Part shown: positions 42,821 to 51,711 of the stretch, one piece after another
How positions within the stretch are numbered: the stretch's first letter is position 1
Layout of the letters: every line of letters begins with the position of its first letter
Assembly (NCBI RefSeq): GCF_000807855.2
Contig: NZ_JRYR02000001.1
Span: 1-64,000, forward strand
Source of the DNA: Flammeovirga pacifica
GTDB taxonomy: Bacteria > Bacteroidota > Bacteroidia > Cytophagales > Flammeovirgaceae
Direction of reading: 5' to 3'
DNA: 64,000 nt
Translations under genes and position numbers: made by a program
Notes under the pieces: model-generated
What the model was told of the DNA's origin: nothing
The model's input: the letters and a program-made list of their open reading frames with translations, nothing else
Databases searched by the model: none

Positions 42821-43729
42821 TCATATTGCTTGTAGATGGGTTTTCTTTTTCCATTTTTTCAACTTCACCTTTTGTTGTAAATGAGCTTGGTTTGGAGTTA
42901 AAAGACCTATAGAAAAATGAGGTCTAGTTTGGTTATATAGAGCAATTGACTCTTTAACTTGTGTTTCCATAATTTCTTTACTTCCAAAATGAATATCAAG
43001 AAGGAATTCATCTTTAAGTATTCCATTAACCCTTTCTGCTATTGCATTTTCATAAGGATCAGCTTGTTCAGTCATACTGATTTTAATATCATTCGCGTTT
43101 AAAATTTTTGTATATAACTGACTGCAATATTGAAGTCCTCTATCTGAGTGATGTATCAATTTTTCATCATATATACGACCCTTTAAAGCCATTTCTAATG
43201 CTTCTACAGTGGTTTCAGCCTGCATGTTATTAGATAATTTATAACCTACAATACGTTTAGAGTAAGCATCTGTAATTAAATGTAAGTAATGGTGCTTTGT
43301 ATTACAAGTTAAATAAGTGATATCAGCTACCCATACTTGCTCAGGACGATGAATATGAAGTCCTTTTACACAATTTGGATATTTACGCATCCAGTGTTTT
43401 GAATTCGTTGTTTTATGATACTTTTGTTTTCTACTTACTAGTAAATTAGATTCTCTTAAATATTTGAACAACTGATCCCTACCCATTTTTATTTGATTAG
43501 AAGACAAAAAATCTTGCATCAAATAATGTAGTTTTCTTCCTCCTAATTTTGGAAGTAACGACCTGTATTTCATTACTTCTTGTTTTACTTGATCAAGATA
43601 GTCTTTTGATTGTGACTTCTTAGTAGAACGCTTATAGAAAGCTTGTTTTGTATAACCAAACAGTTGACATAATTGCTCTGTTGTTAAAGCATTTTCTGTT
43701 TTTATTTCTTGAACTGCTTGGTACCAGAC
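42821..43729 (-). CDS. IS3-family transposase OrfB (integrase domain), read by -1 frameshift
   Basis: About 302 codons of the OrfB frame from the frameshift point to the stop at 42821. It includes HTH_21-like sequence (TTEQLCQLFGYTKQAFYKRS) and the DDE core: Asp in VADITYLT, Asp in HHSDRGLQYCS, Glu in NAIAERVNGILKDE. It has no start of its own over its first 50 or so codons, so it is expected mainly as an OrfAB fusion. The DDE motif is intact, so the element looks potentially active. Confidence 0.85.
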   Translation of the reverse strand, partial: VWYQAVQEIKTENALTTEQLCQLFGYTKQAFYKRSTKKSQSKDYLDQVKQEVMKYRSLLPKLGGRKLHYLMQDFLSSNQIKMGRDQLFKYLRESNLLVSRKQKYHKTTNSKHWMRKYPNCVKGLHIHRPEQVWVADITYLTCNTKHHYLHLITDAYSKRIVGYKLSNNMQAETTVEALEMALKGRIYDEKLIHHSDRGLQYCSQLYTKILNANDIKISMTEQADPYENAIAERVNGILKDEFLLDIHFGSKEIMETQVKESIALYNQTRPHFSIGLLTPNQAHLQQKVKLKKWKKKTHLQAI

Positions 43730-44106
43730 TTTTTTACAATCTTAATATTCAATTCTCTTTCAGCTATCTCGATAAACTTTTTGTATGCATCTAATTCTGC
43801 ATCTTTTTGTTTTAAAGCTTTTTCTAACTCTTTTTCTGTTTGTCGTAATGATGCCTCAAGGTCTTTTATACGCTGTTGCTCTTTATCTTTCATTGGTCGT
43901 CCTATGGATTTATATTTTGTGTGAGACAATTTACCATATTTTCTTAACCAACGAGCAATTGTACTATGACCTGCAATCGAATATTTTCTATGAAGAGCTG
44001 CTTTTGTATAAAGCCCACTTTCAAATTCTTCTACAACCTTTTGTTTGAATGATAAGCTGTAAGATATTGGGGATTCTGAAGATTTTGCTTTTCTGGTGTT
44101 TGACAT
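43702..44106 (-). CDS. IS3-family transposase OrfA
   Basis: 134 residues. An N-terminal helix-turn-helix of the HTH_8/IS3 type (SFKQKVVEEFESGLYTKAALHRKYSIAGHSTIARWLRKYG) is followed by a leucine-zipper-like coiled coil (KDLEASLRQTEKELEKALKQ). Its last codons overlap the OrfB frame, and AAAAAAG before its end supports -1 frameshifting. It initiates at 44106, 36 bp inside the right end of the element. Confidence 0.85.
   Translation of the reverse strand: MSNTRKAKSSESPISYSLSFKQKVVEEFESGLYTKAALHRKYSIAGHSTIARWLRKYGKLSHTKYKSIGRPMKDKEQQRIKDLEASLRQTEKELEKALKQKDAELDAYKKFIEIAERELNIKIVKKSGTKQFKK
43729..43735 (-). promoter_or_regulatory. programmed -1 frameshift heptamer A AAA AAG
   Basis: On the minus strand the OrfA codons GTA AAA AAG give the heptamer A-AAA-AAG. 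Slippage by one base moves reading to GTC TGG TAC, which is the OrfB frame. This is the typical signal by which IS3 elements make the OrfAB transposase. A stimulatory stem-loop downstream was not looked for in detail. Confidence 0.75.
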
Positions 44107-44159
44107 AAATTTATTACAATTTAGTCAACTTATTTTAGGACGTTACAATATATTAAATA

Positions 44160-44187
44160 ACCCCATTCACATCATCGAAAATGGGGT
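44160..44187 (-). terminator. hairpin terminator of the gltX-glnS unit
   Basis: ACCCCATT (44160-44167) pairs with AATGGGGT (44180-44187), with a 12-base loop, directly after the glnS stop on the minus strand. The T-run (TTATTTAAT) is imperfect. Confidence 0.65.
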
Positions 44188-44195
44188 GTTTTGGC

Positions 44196-45905
44196 TTATT
44201 TTTTCTTTGCCCAAGAATCTTTTAATCCAACTGTTTTATTAAAAATCAAGTTGTCAGAAGTAGATTCTTTGTCTAGAATAAAGTACCCTAAACGTTGGAA
44301 TTGGAAATTATCTCCTGCTTTATTTTCCTTTAAAGAAGGTTCTACTTTACATCCTTCCAATACTTGCAATGATTCTGGATTCAAGAAAGTTTTAAAATCA
44401 ATACTTTCTTTTGTTTCAGGATCTTTTCTTGCATCCGGAGCCTCATCAGAGAACAAACGGTCGTAAAGGTTTACTTTGGCGTCTACAGCATGTTCTGCAG
44501 ATACCCAATGCAATGTTCCTTTCACTTTCCGTTGAGATTCTTCTGTTCCACTACCAGATCTAGAAAGTGGATCATAAGTACAATGAATCTCTGTGATGTT
44601 CCCATCTTCGTCTTTCACGCAACTTTCACCTTTTATGATGTAAGCATTTTTCAAACGAACTTCTTTACCTAAAGTAAGACGGAAGAACTTACGGTTAGCA
44701 GATTCTTTAAAGTCTTCTCTTTCGATATATAACTCTTTTGAGAATGGTACTTGACGAGAACCAGAATTTTCATCTTCAGGATTATTCTCTGCTTCTAACC
44801 ATTCTGTTTTTCCTTCTTCATAGTTATCAATAACTAATTTGATAGGATCAAGAACAGCCATTACTCTTGGAGCAGTTTTATTCAAATCCTCACGAACAGC
44901 AAATTCTAATAAAGAGACATCAATAACGTTGTCACGCTTAGTAATACCCACTTTTTCAGCAAAATTTCTGATAGATTTAGGTGTGTAACCTCTTCTTCTT
45001 AATCCTGAAATTGTAGGCATACGAGGGTCATCCCATCCGTTTACAACGCCTTCTTCAACTAATTGAAGAAGCTTTCTCTTAGACATGACTGTATAGTTCA
45101 GGTTTAGTCTTGAGAATTCTGTTTGTTCAGGACGGATTTTTCCTTTTTCAGCCAATTGATCTAAGAACCAATTATATAAAGGACGATGCACTTCAAATTC
45201 AGTTGTACAAAGAGAGTTGGTAATACCTTCTATGTAATCAGACTGACCATGTGCCCAATCATACATTGGATAGATACTCCATTTGTCACCCGTTTTATGG
45301 TGTGACTTTTTAATAATTCTATATAAGAATGGGTCACGAAGGTGCATATTTGAGTTGGCCATATCAATTTTAGCTCTCAATACACGAGAACCTTCATCGA
45401 ATTTTCCTTCTCTCATTCCTTCGAACAACTCTAAGTTTTCTTCTACCGATCTATTTCTAAATGGAGATTCTGTACCTGGAGTAGTAGGAGTTCCTTTTTG
45501 AGCAGCAATTTCATCAGCTTTTTGATCGTCTACATAAGCTTTCCCTTCTTTGATAAGTTGAACAGCCCAAGCATACAATTGCTCAAAGTAATCTGAAGTA
45601 AATTTCGGTTCGCCTTCCCAATTAAATCCTAACCATTGAATATCTTCTTTGATAGCATCTACATATTCTTGGTCTTCTTTGGCAGGGTTAGTATCGTCGA
45701 AACGAAGGTTAGTACCTGCACCTTGGAATTCCTGTGATAGACCGAAGTTTAAACAAATTGATTTTGCATGACCGATATGCAAATAGCCATTTGGCTCAGG
45801 AGGGAAACGGAATAATAGTTTTCCTCCATTCTTGTCCGACTTTAATTCTTCCGTGATTTTTTCACGAATAAAGTCCATTCTTTTTTCACTTTTGTTCTCT
45901 TCCAT
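44196..45905 (-). CDS. glnS: glutaminyl-tRNA synthetase
   Basis: A 569-residue class I enzyme charging tRNA-Gln. HIGH is at 43-46 ([14 protein letters not shown]) and the second signature VMSKRKL (KMSKS equivalent) around 270. The two beta-barrel anticodon-binding domains make up the C-terminal half. A direct GlnRS means Gln-tRNA need not be made by a GatCAB route. It follows gltX after 59 bp in the same direction, so the pair probably shares a transcript. Confidence 0.95.
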   Translation of the reverse strand: MEENKSEKRMDFIREKITEELKSDKNGGKLLFRFPPEPNGYLHIGHAKSICLNFGLSQEFQGAGTNLRFDDTNPAKEDQEYVDAIKEDIQWLGFNWEGEPKFTSDYFEQLYAWAVQLIKEGKAYVDDQKADEIAAQKGTPTTPGTESPFRNRSVEENLELFEGMREGKFDEGSRVLRAKIDMANSNMHLRDPFLYRIIKKSHHKTGDKWSIYPMYDWAHGQSDYIEGITNSLCTTEFEVHRPLYNWFLDQLAEKGKIRPEQTEFSRLNLNYTVMSKRKLLQLVEEGVVNGWDDPRMPTISGLRRRGYTPKSIRNFAEKVGITKRDNVIDVSLLEFAVREDLNKTAPRVMAVLDPIKLVIDNYEEGKTEWLEAENNPEDENSGSRQVPFSKELYIEREDFKESANRKFFRLTLGKEVRLKNAYIIKGESCVKDEDGNITEIHCTYDPLSRSGSGTEESQRKVKGTLHWVSAEHAVDAKVNLYDRLFSDEAPDARKDPETKESIDFKTFLNPESLQVLEGCKVEPSLKENKAGDNFQFQRLGYFILDKESTSDNLIFNKTVGLKDSWAKKK

Positions 45906-45964
45906 TGTTCCAATGAAATTAAATAGTGTAGGTAGAGATTGGTCTACCTACATTATGTAAATGC

Positions 45965-47509
45965 TTAATTATTCTCTTTTAACTTATTGATCTCTTCTAT
46001 GGCAATCTTGATTCTTGATGCAACTTCTTTAGCACCTAGAACCTCTTGCATAATCATTAAGTCTGGACCACCACCTTTACCAGAGATAGCCACTCTCAAA
46101 GCAGGCATTACTTTACCTAAATTGATTTCATGTTTCTCTAATACAGCAGTGAAAGTATCTTTGGCAATATCAGCCGTAAACTCTTCCATGCCTTCTATTG
46201 TGGCAGCATAGTCTTCAAGAACTGTTACTCCTTCAGGTTTCCACTTCTTTTTTACGGTTTTTTTGTCGTATTCAGAAGGAACTTCATAGAAGAAACGTCC
46301 GTCTCTCCAGATCTCATGAGGGAATGTAACACGCTCTTTTAACTGATTGGCTACTTGCGCAGCTTTTTCAGGAGTAGTAGCTACACCATCAGCCTCCATG
46401 TCAGCCATCAAGTATTGAGCTAATTCTTCATCAGACTTTTCCTTTAGGTATTGTTGATTAAACCATTTTGCTTTGTCGATGTCGAATTTAGTGCCTGCCT
46501 TAGTCACTCTTTCCATAGTGAATTCTTCTACTAATTCATTTAGCGTAAAGAATTCTCTTTCGTCTCCAGGATTCCAGCCTAAGAAAGCTAAGAAATTGAT
46601 GAAAGCATCATTTAAGTAGCCATCTTGTTTGAATCCTCTAGAGATATCACCAGTAGCAGGATCTTTCCACTCTAGTGGGAATACAGCAAAGCCCATTTTA
46701 TCGCCATCTCTCTTACTTAATTTACCATTTCCATCAGGTTTTAGTAATAAAGGTAAGTGAGCAAAACGAGGCATAGTATCTTCCCAACCTAAATATTTAT
46801 ATAATAATACATGAAGTGGGGCAGAAGGTAACCATTCTTCACCTCTAATCACGTGTGTAATGCCCATTAAATGATCATCCACAACATTAGCAAGGTGGTA
46901 GGTAGGCATACCATCAGACTTCATTAAAATTTTATCGTCAATTGTATGAGAATGAACCATTACCCATCCTCTAACCATATCATTTAATCTGATTTCCTCT
47001 TTTCTAGGAACTTTTAAACGGATAACATAAGGATCACCATTCTCAATTCTTTGCTTTACTTCATCAGCAGAAAGCGTAAGAGAGTTGGTCATCTGCATTC
47101 TTGTCATCGCGTTGTATTGAGGTGTATTTACGCGCGCTTGTTTTAAACGCTCACGCATTTCCTCTAATTCATCAGGAGTGTCAAATGCATAATAAGCAAG
47201 GTCGTTTTGGACTAATTTTTCGGCATATTCTCTGTAGATTTCCTTACGCTCAGATTGTCTGTAAGGACCACATTCCCCTGGTTTCCAAGGAGCCTCATCA
47301 GCTACGATGCCCGCCCATTCCAAACTCTGCTTAATATATTCTTCAGCACCTTCCACAAAGCGGTTCTGATCTGTATCCTCGATACGTACCAAGAAATCGC
47401 CACCATTGTGTTTGGCAAAAAGGTAATTAAATAATGCAGTTCTCACTCCACCAATGTGAAGAGGTCCGGTAGGACTTGGCGCAAAACGTACTCTTACTTT
47501 ATTTTCCAT
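45965..47509 (-). CDS. gltX: glutamyl-tRNA synthetase
   Basis: A 514-residue class I enzyme charging tRNA-Glu. HIGG at 18-21 (APSPTGPLHIGG) and KLSKRDGDK (about 255-263) are the two ATP-binding signatures, and the C-terminal anticodon-binding domain is complete. It is transcribed upstream of glnS in the same unit. Confidence 0.95.
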   Translation of the reverse strand: MENKVRVRFAPSPTGPLHIGGVRTALFNYLFAKHNGGDFLVRIEDTDQNRFVEGAEEYIKQSLEWAGIVADEAPWKPGECGPYRQSERKEIYREYAEKLVQNDLAYYAFDTPDELEEMRERLKQARVNTPQYNAMTRMQMTNSLTLSADEVKQRIENGDPYVIRLKVPRKEEIRLNDMVRGWVMVHSHTIDDKILMKSDGMPTYHLANVVDDHLMGITHVIRGEEWLPSAPLHVLLYKYLGWEDTMPRFAHLPLLLKPDGNGKLSKRDGDKMGFAVFPLEWKDPATGDISRGFKQDGYLNDAFINFLAFLGWNPGDEREFFTLNELVEEFTMERVTKAGTKFDIDKAKWFNQQYLKEKSDEELAQYLMADMEADGVATTPEKAAQVANQLKERVTFPHEIWRDGRFFYEVPSEYDKKTVKKKWKPEGVTVLEDYAATIEGMEEFTADIAKDTFTAVLEKHEINLGKVMPALRVAISGKGGGPDLMIMQEVLGAKEVASRIKIAIEEINKLKENN

Positions 47510-47705
47510 TTTTATATGTGATATAATTTTTTCTAGTAATCTGCAAATCTAATCAAATCATCGAAATAAGTTTGTTTTTATAACCTATAAGTTGAAATAA
47601 AACGCCATCGATTTAAAATCATTATTAGATAATCCTATGTGAAAATTAAAAAATGAGGAAGTGCTGATACTTTTGCCTCTATATAGGTGTGGAATTAGAA
47701 TGCAC

Positions 47706-47734
47706 AAAAAAAGGCGACTCTTTCGAATCGCCTT
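47706..47734 (-). terminator. terminator of fabH
   Basis: AAGGCGA (47711-47717) pairs with TCGCCTT (47728-47734). On the minus strand a run of seven Ts follows the stem. Confidence 0.85.
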
Positions 47735-47755
47735 CTTCTAAAATGCAAGAATATA

Positions 47756-48745
47756 TTATTTCGCATCATAAGCCCATTTTAGGTAGACAGATCCCCATGT
47801 GAATCCACCACCAAATGCAGCTAAAATGATATTATCGCCTTTTTTAAATTGTTTTTCGAAATCCCAAAGACAAAGAGGAATAGTTGCTCCAGTTGTATTG
47901 CCATACTTTTCGATATTAATACAAACTTTGTCATTACCAACACCCATTCTTTTTGCAGTGGCATCAATAATTCTAAGATTGGCTTGATGTGGTACTAAAT
48001 AAGCCACATCATCTGCAGAAAGATTGTTTTGCTGCATAATCTGAGCAGCAGCCGCAGACATATTTGTAACAGCATGCTTAAATACAGATTTACCATCTTG
48101 ATGAAAATAGTGATGTTCACCCATCACTTGTTCTTCAGAATAAGGAAATGCAGATCCTCTTTTAACATTAAGAAGTTCTTTTCCTGATCCATCAGAAAAC
48201 ATTAAGGCATCGACTACACCTAACTCATTATGAGGTTCCAGTAAAACAGCGGCTGCACCATCACCAAAAAGAATACAAGAATTTCTATCCTTATAGTCAA
48301 TTACCGACGACATCTTATCAGCACCAATAATAACTACTTTTTTATAGTTACCTGATTTGATAAAATTTGACCCCATTTCTAGGGCATAAATAAAACCAGA
48401 ACAAGCAGCCGAAACATCAAAAGACATTGCTTTAGTTCCAATAGCTTCCCCAACAAGGTTGGCTGTTGAAATAAATCCCATGTCTGGTGTAGAAGTAGCA
48501 CAGATAATTAAATCTACGTCTTCTCCATTGATGTTTGCTTTGTCTAGTAAGGCATTTACAGCATTTATTGCTAATACTGAAGTCCCTTTAGTTTCGTCCT
48601 TTAATATACGTCTTTCTTTTATTCCTGTACGCGTAGTAATCCATTCATCGCTAGTATCGACCAGTTTTTCTAGGTCTTTATTAGTCAATTTATGATCAGG
48701 AACCCATCCAGCTACCGCAGTGATAGCAGCATATTTAGGATTCAT
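47756..48745 (-). CDS. fabH: beta-ketoacyl-ACP synthase III
   Basis: A 329-residue condensing enzyme that starts fatty acid synthesis from acyl-CoA and malonyl-ACP. The catalytic triad is in place: Cys115 (VSAACSGFIYA), His in VPHQANLRI (about 255) and Asn in GNTTGATIPL (about 285). Length and order are standard. It is a monocistronic unit with its own terminator; Bacteroidota often carry several FabH paralogues, so whether this one makes branched or straight primers is not known. Confidence 0.93.
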   Translation of the reverse strand: MNPKYAAITAVAGWVPDHKLTNKDLEKLVDTSDEWITTRTGIKERRILKDETKGTSVLAINAVNALLDKANINGEDVDLIICATSTPDMGFISTANLVGEAIGTKAMSFDVSAACSGFIYALEMGSNFIKSGNYKKVVIIGADKMSSVIDYKDRNSCILFGDGAAAVLLEPHNELGVVDALMFSDGSGKELLNVKRGSAFPYSEEQVMGEHHYFHQDGKSVFKHAVTNMSAAAAQIMQQNNLSADDVAYLVPHQANLRIIDATAKRMGVGNDKVCINIEKYGNTTGATIPLCLWDFEKQFKKGDNIILAAFGGGFTWGSVYLKWAYDAK

Positions 48746-48905
48746 ATCTATTTAGTTTGTGATGTGTGTGTAAAAAATACTTGGTACAATATGAATCCTA
48801 GAAAGAAAACATATCTAATATTGATGCAAAACAAATAAAATTATCCGATTAACAAAAATCTAATGAATTAAACGAATAATATTTTTTGCCTGATAAATTG
48901 AAATG

Positions 48906-48941
48906 AAAAAAGCATACCTTCAGATGAAACTGAAAGTATGC
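48906..48941 (-). terminator. terminator of lon
   Basis: GCATACCTTCAG (48912-48923) and CTGAAAGTATGC (48930-48941), with one wobble in the minus-strand transcript, then a T-run from AAAAAA at 48906-48911. Confidence 0.85.
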
Positions 48942-48966
48942 CTTCTATTTACTAGAATTAAATTTG

Positions 48967-51429
48967 CTATTTTTTAGGTAAGTCAAATTTTATTGGATCT
49001 TCTACTTTCTTAGTAAGAAGAGCAATTTCTAACACTTCTTTAGCATCTTTTACAAAATGAAGTTTAAGACCATCTGTATATTTTTCTGGAATATCTTTTA
49101 CATCTCTCTGATTTCTTTCTGAGAAAATGATTTCTTTAATTCCAGCTCTTTTTGCGGCTAATAATTTTTCTTTAATACCGCCTACTGGCAATACTTTACC
49201 TCTAAGAGTAATCTCACCTGTCATTGCAAGTTTTGCTTTCACTTTTCTTTGAGTGAAAATCGATACCATAGAAGATAACATGGTAATACCAGCAGAAGGA
49301 CCATCTTTAGGAACAGCACCAGCAGGAACGTGAATATGAAGATCGTAATTTTCAAAAATACGATGATCAATTCCGTACTTATCAGCATTGGCTTTTAACC
49401 AAGATAGAGCAGTGGTTGCAGATTCTTTCATGACATCACCCAACTGACCAGATAAAGTTAATCTACCTTTACCTTTGTTCAATGAGCTTTCGATGAATAG
49501 AATTTCTCCACCAACTTGCGTCCATGCTAAACCAGTGATCACACCTGCATAATCATTATCAGAATAGGTTTCTCTTTCAAAAATTGGAGCACCCAAATAT
49601 TCTATAATCTGATCAGGTCCAATTGACTTTTGATATTCCTCTTCTAAGGCAATAGATTTTGCAATCTTTCTAACAACAGAACCAACCGTTCTTTCAAGTC
49701 CACGTACACCCGATTCTCTAGTGTAGTTTTCAATCAAGAATTTTAAGCCTTTAGCAGTGAAAGTGAAGTCCTTCGCTTTTAACCCATGTTCAGATCTCTG
49801 TTTTGGGATCAAATGTTTTTTAGCGATTTGTTCTTTCTCTTCGAAAGTATAACCAGTAATTTCGATAATTTCCATACGGTCCCTTAGTGCCGGTTGTATG
49901 GTATCTAAAGAATTGGCTGTAGCAATAAACAATACTTTTGATAAATCGTATTCAACTTCTAAGTAGTTATCAACGAAGGTACTGTTTTGCTCAGGGTCTA
50001 ATACTTCTAATAAGGCAGAAGAAGGATCTCCTTTGAAATCATTGCCAATTTTATCAATCTCATCTAAAATAAATACAGGGTTAGATACTTTTGATTTTTT
50101 GATACTTTGGATGATTTTACCAGGCATTGCACCTACATAAGTCTTTCTGTGACCACGAATTTCAGTTTCATCGTGTAAACCACCTAAAGAAATACGGTTA
50201 TATTCTCTACCTAAAGCTTTGGCAATCGAACGACCTAATGAGGTTTTACCCACACCCGGAGGGCCGTATAGACAAAGGATAGGTCCTTTAATATCGTTTT
50301 TAAGTTTTAGAACGGCTAAATATTCTAAGATACGCTCTTTCACTTTTTCTAATCCTTGATGATCTTTATCTAAGATTTTCTGAGCTAATTTTAGATCAAA
50401 TTTATCATCAGTAACTTCATCCCAAGGGAGGTCAAGAAGAAACTCACAATAGTTCATTGATACTGCAAAATCAGCCGCAGCCGGATTAGAACGTTGAAGT
50501 TTTGCTAATTCTTTATTGAAATGCTCATTTACTTCCTCAGGCCACTTTTTCAAGCTTGCTTTAGCTTTCATTTCAGCAATTTCCTGATCAGGGCCTTCAA
50601 CACCCAATTCAGTTTGTAGCACTTTCATTTGCTGACGCAAGTAGTAATCTCTCTGTTGTTGATCGATATCTACATTTGTTTTGCCAGCAATCTCATTTTT
50701 GATCTCTAATAGATTAACTTCCTTATGCATTAATTTAAGGAGTTTTTCTACTTTCGTTTTACCGTTAGAGACTTTTAAAATCTTCATCTTTTCATTGACA
50801 TCAGCATTGATGTTTGTAGCGATGAAATTGGCTAAAAATTCTAACTCACGGATATTTTCTAGAGCATGAGATGCTTCTTGAGGAATGTCTCTATTCAGAC
50901 TTAATATCTGATAAGCCACATCTTTTAAAGAAGATTCAAGTGCTAAAACTTCGTTTTTACCGATTTTTGAAAAGTCTTCTTCCATTACAGAAACTTGACC
51001 TATCATATACGGCTCTTCTGCGGTAATATTTTTCAGTTCTATTTTCTTTCTACTCTGTGCGATAATTGTCAAATTACCATCAGGAAGCTTTAAGATTTTT
51101 ACGATCTGAACTAAAGTACCATATTGATGTAAATCCTCTGCCGTAGGTTCCTCTACCGAGGCGTCTTTTTGAGCAATACAAGCAATAAATTTTTTCTCAT
51201 CATAGGCCTTATTCACTAGTTTGCTAGATTTCTCTCTACCAATTGTAATAGGAATAAGTACATTAGGAAAAAGAACCATATTTCTAAGCGGAAGTACAGG
51301 TACGTCTTCCAACTCTTCAATACCGTCCAAATTATAATCACTATCAACTTCGTCTGAAATAACGGAGATAATAGCATCATTATTTATATTTGATAAAAGG
51401 CCTTGGGCCAATGTGTCTTTTGTTCTCAT
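48967..51429 (-). CDS. lon: endopeptidase La (Lon protease)
   Basis: About 820 residues from the ATG at 51429; the longer frame to 51465 begins with TTG and a Cys-rich stretch that is not a Lon N-terminus. It has an N-terminal substrate domain (VLPLRNMVLFPNVLIPI), an AAA+ module with Walker A GPPGVGKTS and FILDEIDKIG, and a C-terminal protease domain with catalytic Ser in PKDGPSAGITM and Lys in GGIKEKLLAAKRAG. An extra N-terminal segment of about 50 residues (AQGLLSNINN...) precedes the usual start. It degrades misfolded and regulatory proteins with ATP. Confidence 0.95.
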   Translation of the reverse strand: MRTKDTLAQGLLSNINNDAIISVISDEVDSDYNLDGIEELEDVPVLPLRNMVLFPNVLIPITIGREKSSKLVNKAYDEKKFIACIAQKDASVEEPTAEDLHQYGTLVQIVKILKLPDGNLTIIAQSRKKIELKNITAEEPYMIGQVSVMEEDFSKIGKNEVLALESSLKDVAYQILSLNRDIPQEASHALENIRELEFLANFIATNINADVNEKMKILKVSNGKTKVEKLLKLMHKEVNLLEIKNEIAGKTNVDIDQQQRDYYLRQQMKVLQTELGVEGPDQEIAEMKAKASLKKWPEEVNEHFNKELAKLQRSNPAAADFAVSMNYCEFLLDLPWDEVTDDKFDLKLAQKILDKDHQGLEKVKERILEYLAVLKLKNDIKGPILCLYGPPGVGKTSLGRSIAKALGREYNRISLGGLHDETEIRGHRKTYVGAMPGKIIQSIKKSKVSNPVFILDEIDKIGNDFKGDPSSALLEVLDPEQNSTFVDNYLEVEYDLSKVLFIATANSLDTIQPALRDRMEIIEITGYTFEEKEQIAKKHLIPKQRSEHGLKAKDFTFTAKGLKFLIENYTRESGVRGLERTVGSVVRKIAKSIALEEEYQKSIGPDQIIEYLGAPIFERETYSDNDYAGVITGLAWTQVGGEILFIESSLNKGKGRLTLSGQLGDVMKESATTALSWLKANADKYGIDHRIFENYDLHIHVPAGAVPKDGPSAGITMLSSMVSIFTQRKVKAKLAMTGEITLRGKVLPVGGIKEKLLAAKRAGIKEIIFSERNQRDVKDIPEKYTDGLKLHFVKDAKEVLEIALLTKKVEDPIKFDLPKK

Positions 51430-51711
51430 ATAAGTTTGTCTGAATCTTAGACTGCAACAACACAATTAAGTGATAATAACTTAGCAATATATCAACCAAA
51501 TAAATAAAACTGACATATTTTCATAAATGCTGACAAAGTTGTCATGGTATGGTGTAATCTTTGTGAAATATTAACCGAATAAAAAAATTGGCATAACGTA
51601 TCAGATTTTATAATTTGATCGTTATACAATTGCAAGTTGATTTAACTATTACACGTAATCTGAAAAATTGGTTCCTTAATCGTTGATATTTTAAGGACGC
51701 TGTTATATATC

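Larger units (their letters stand above)
42777..44142. mobile_element. IS3-family insertion sequence, about 1.37 kb
   Basis: The left end TGTCCTG...AAGTTGAC (from 42777) and the right end (reading CGTCCTA...AAGTTGAC inward from 44142) form imperfect inverted repeats; OrfA and OrfB lie between them on the minus strand. No direct repeat of the target is visible at the two flanks (ACT on the left, TTA on the right), so the insertion is old, imprecise or followed by rearrangement. It sits immediately after the histidine kinase stop and upstream of the glnS end. Confidence 0.88.

Noticed and set aside
42777-44142. Target-site duplication of 3-4 bp at the IS ends
   Set aside because: The left flank ends ACT and the right flank begins TTA; shifting the ends by one or two bases does not give a match.
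51430-51465. Lon start with Cys-rich extra residues
   Set aside because: It begins with TTG and gives a Cys-cluster without Lon homology; the ATG at 51429 is better.
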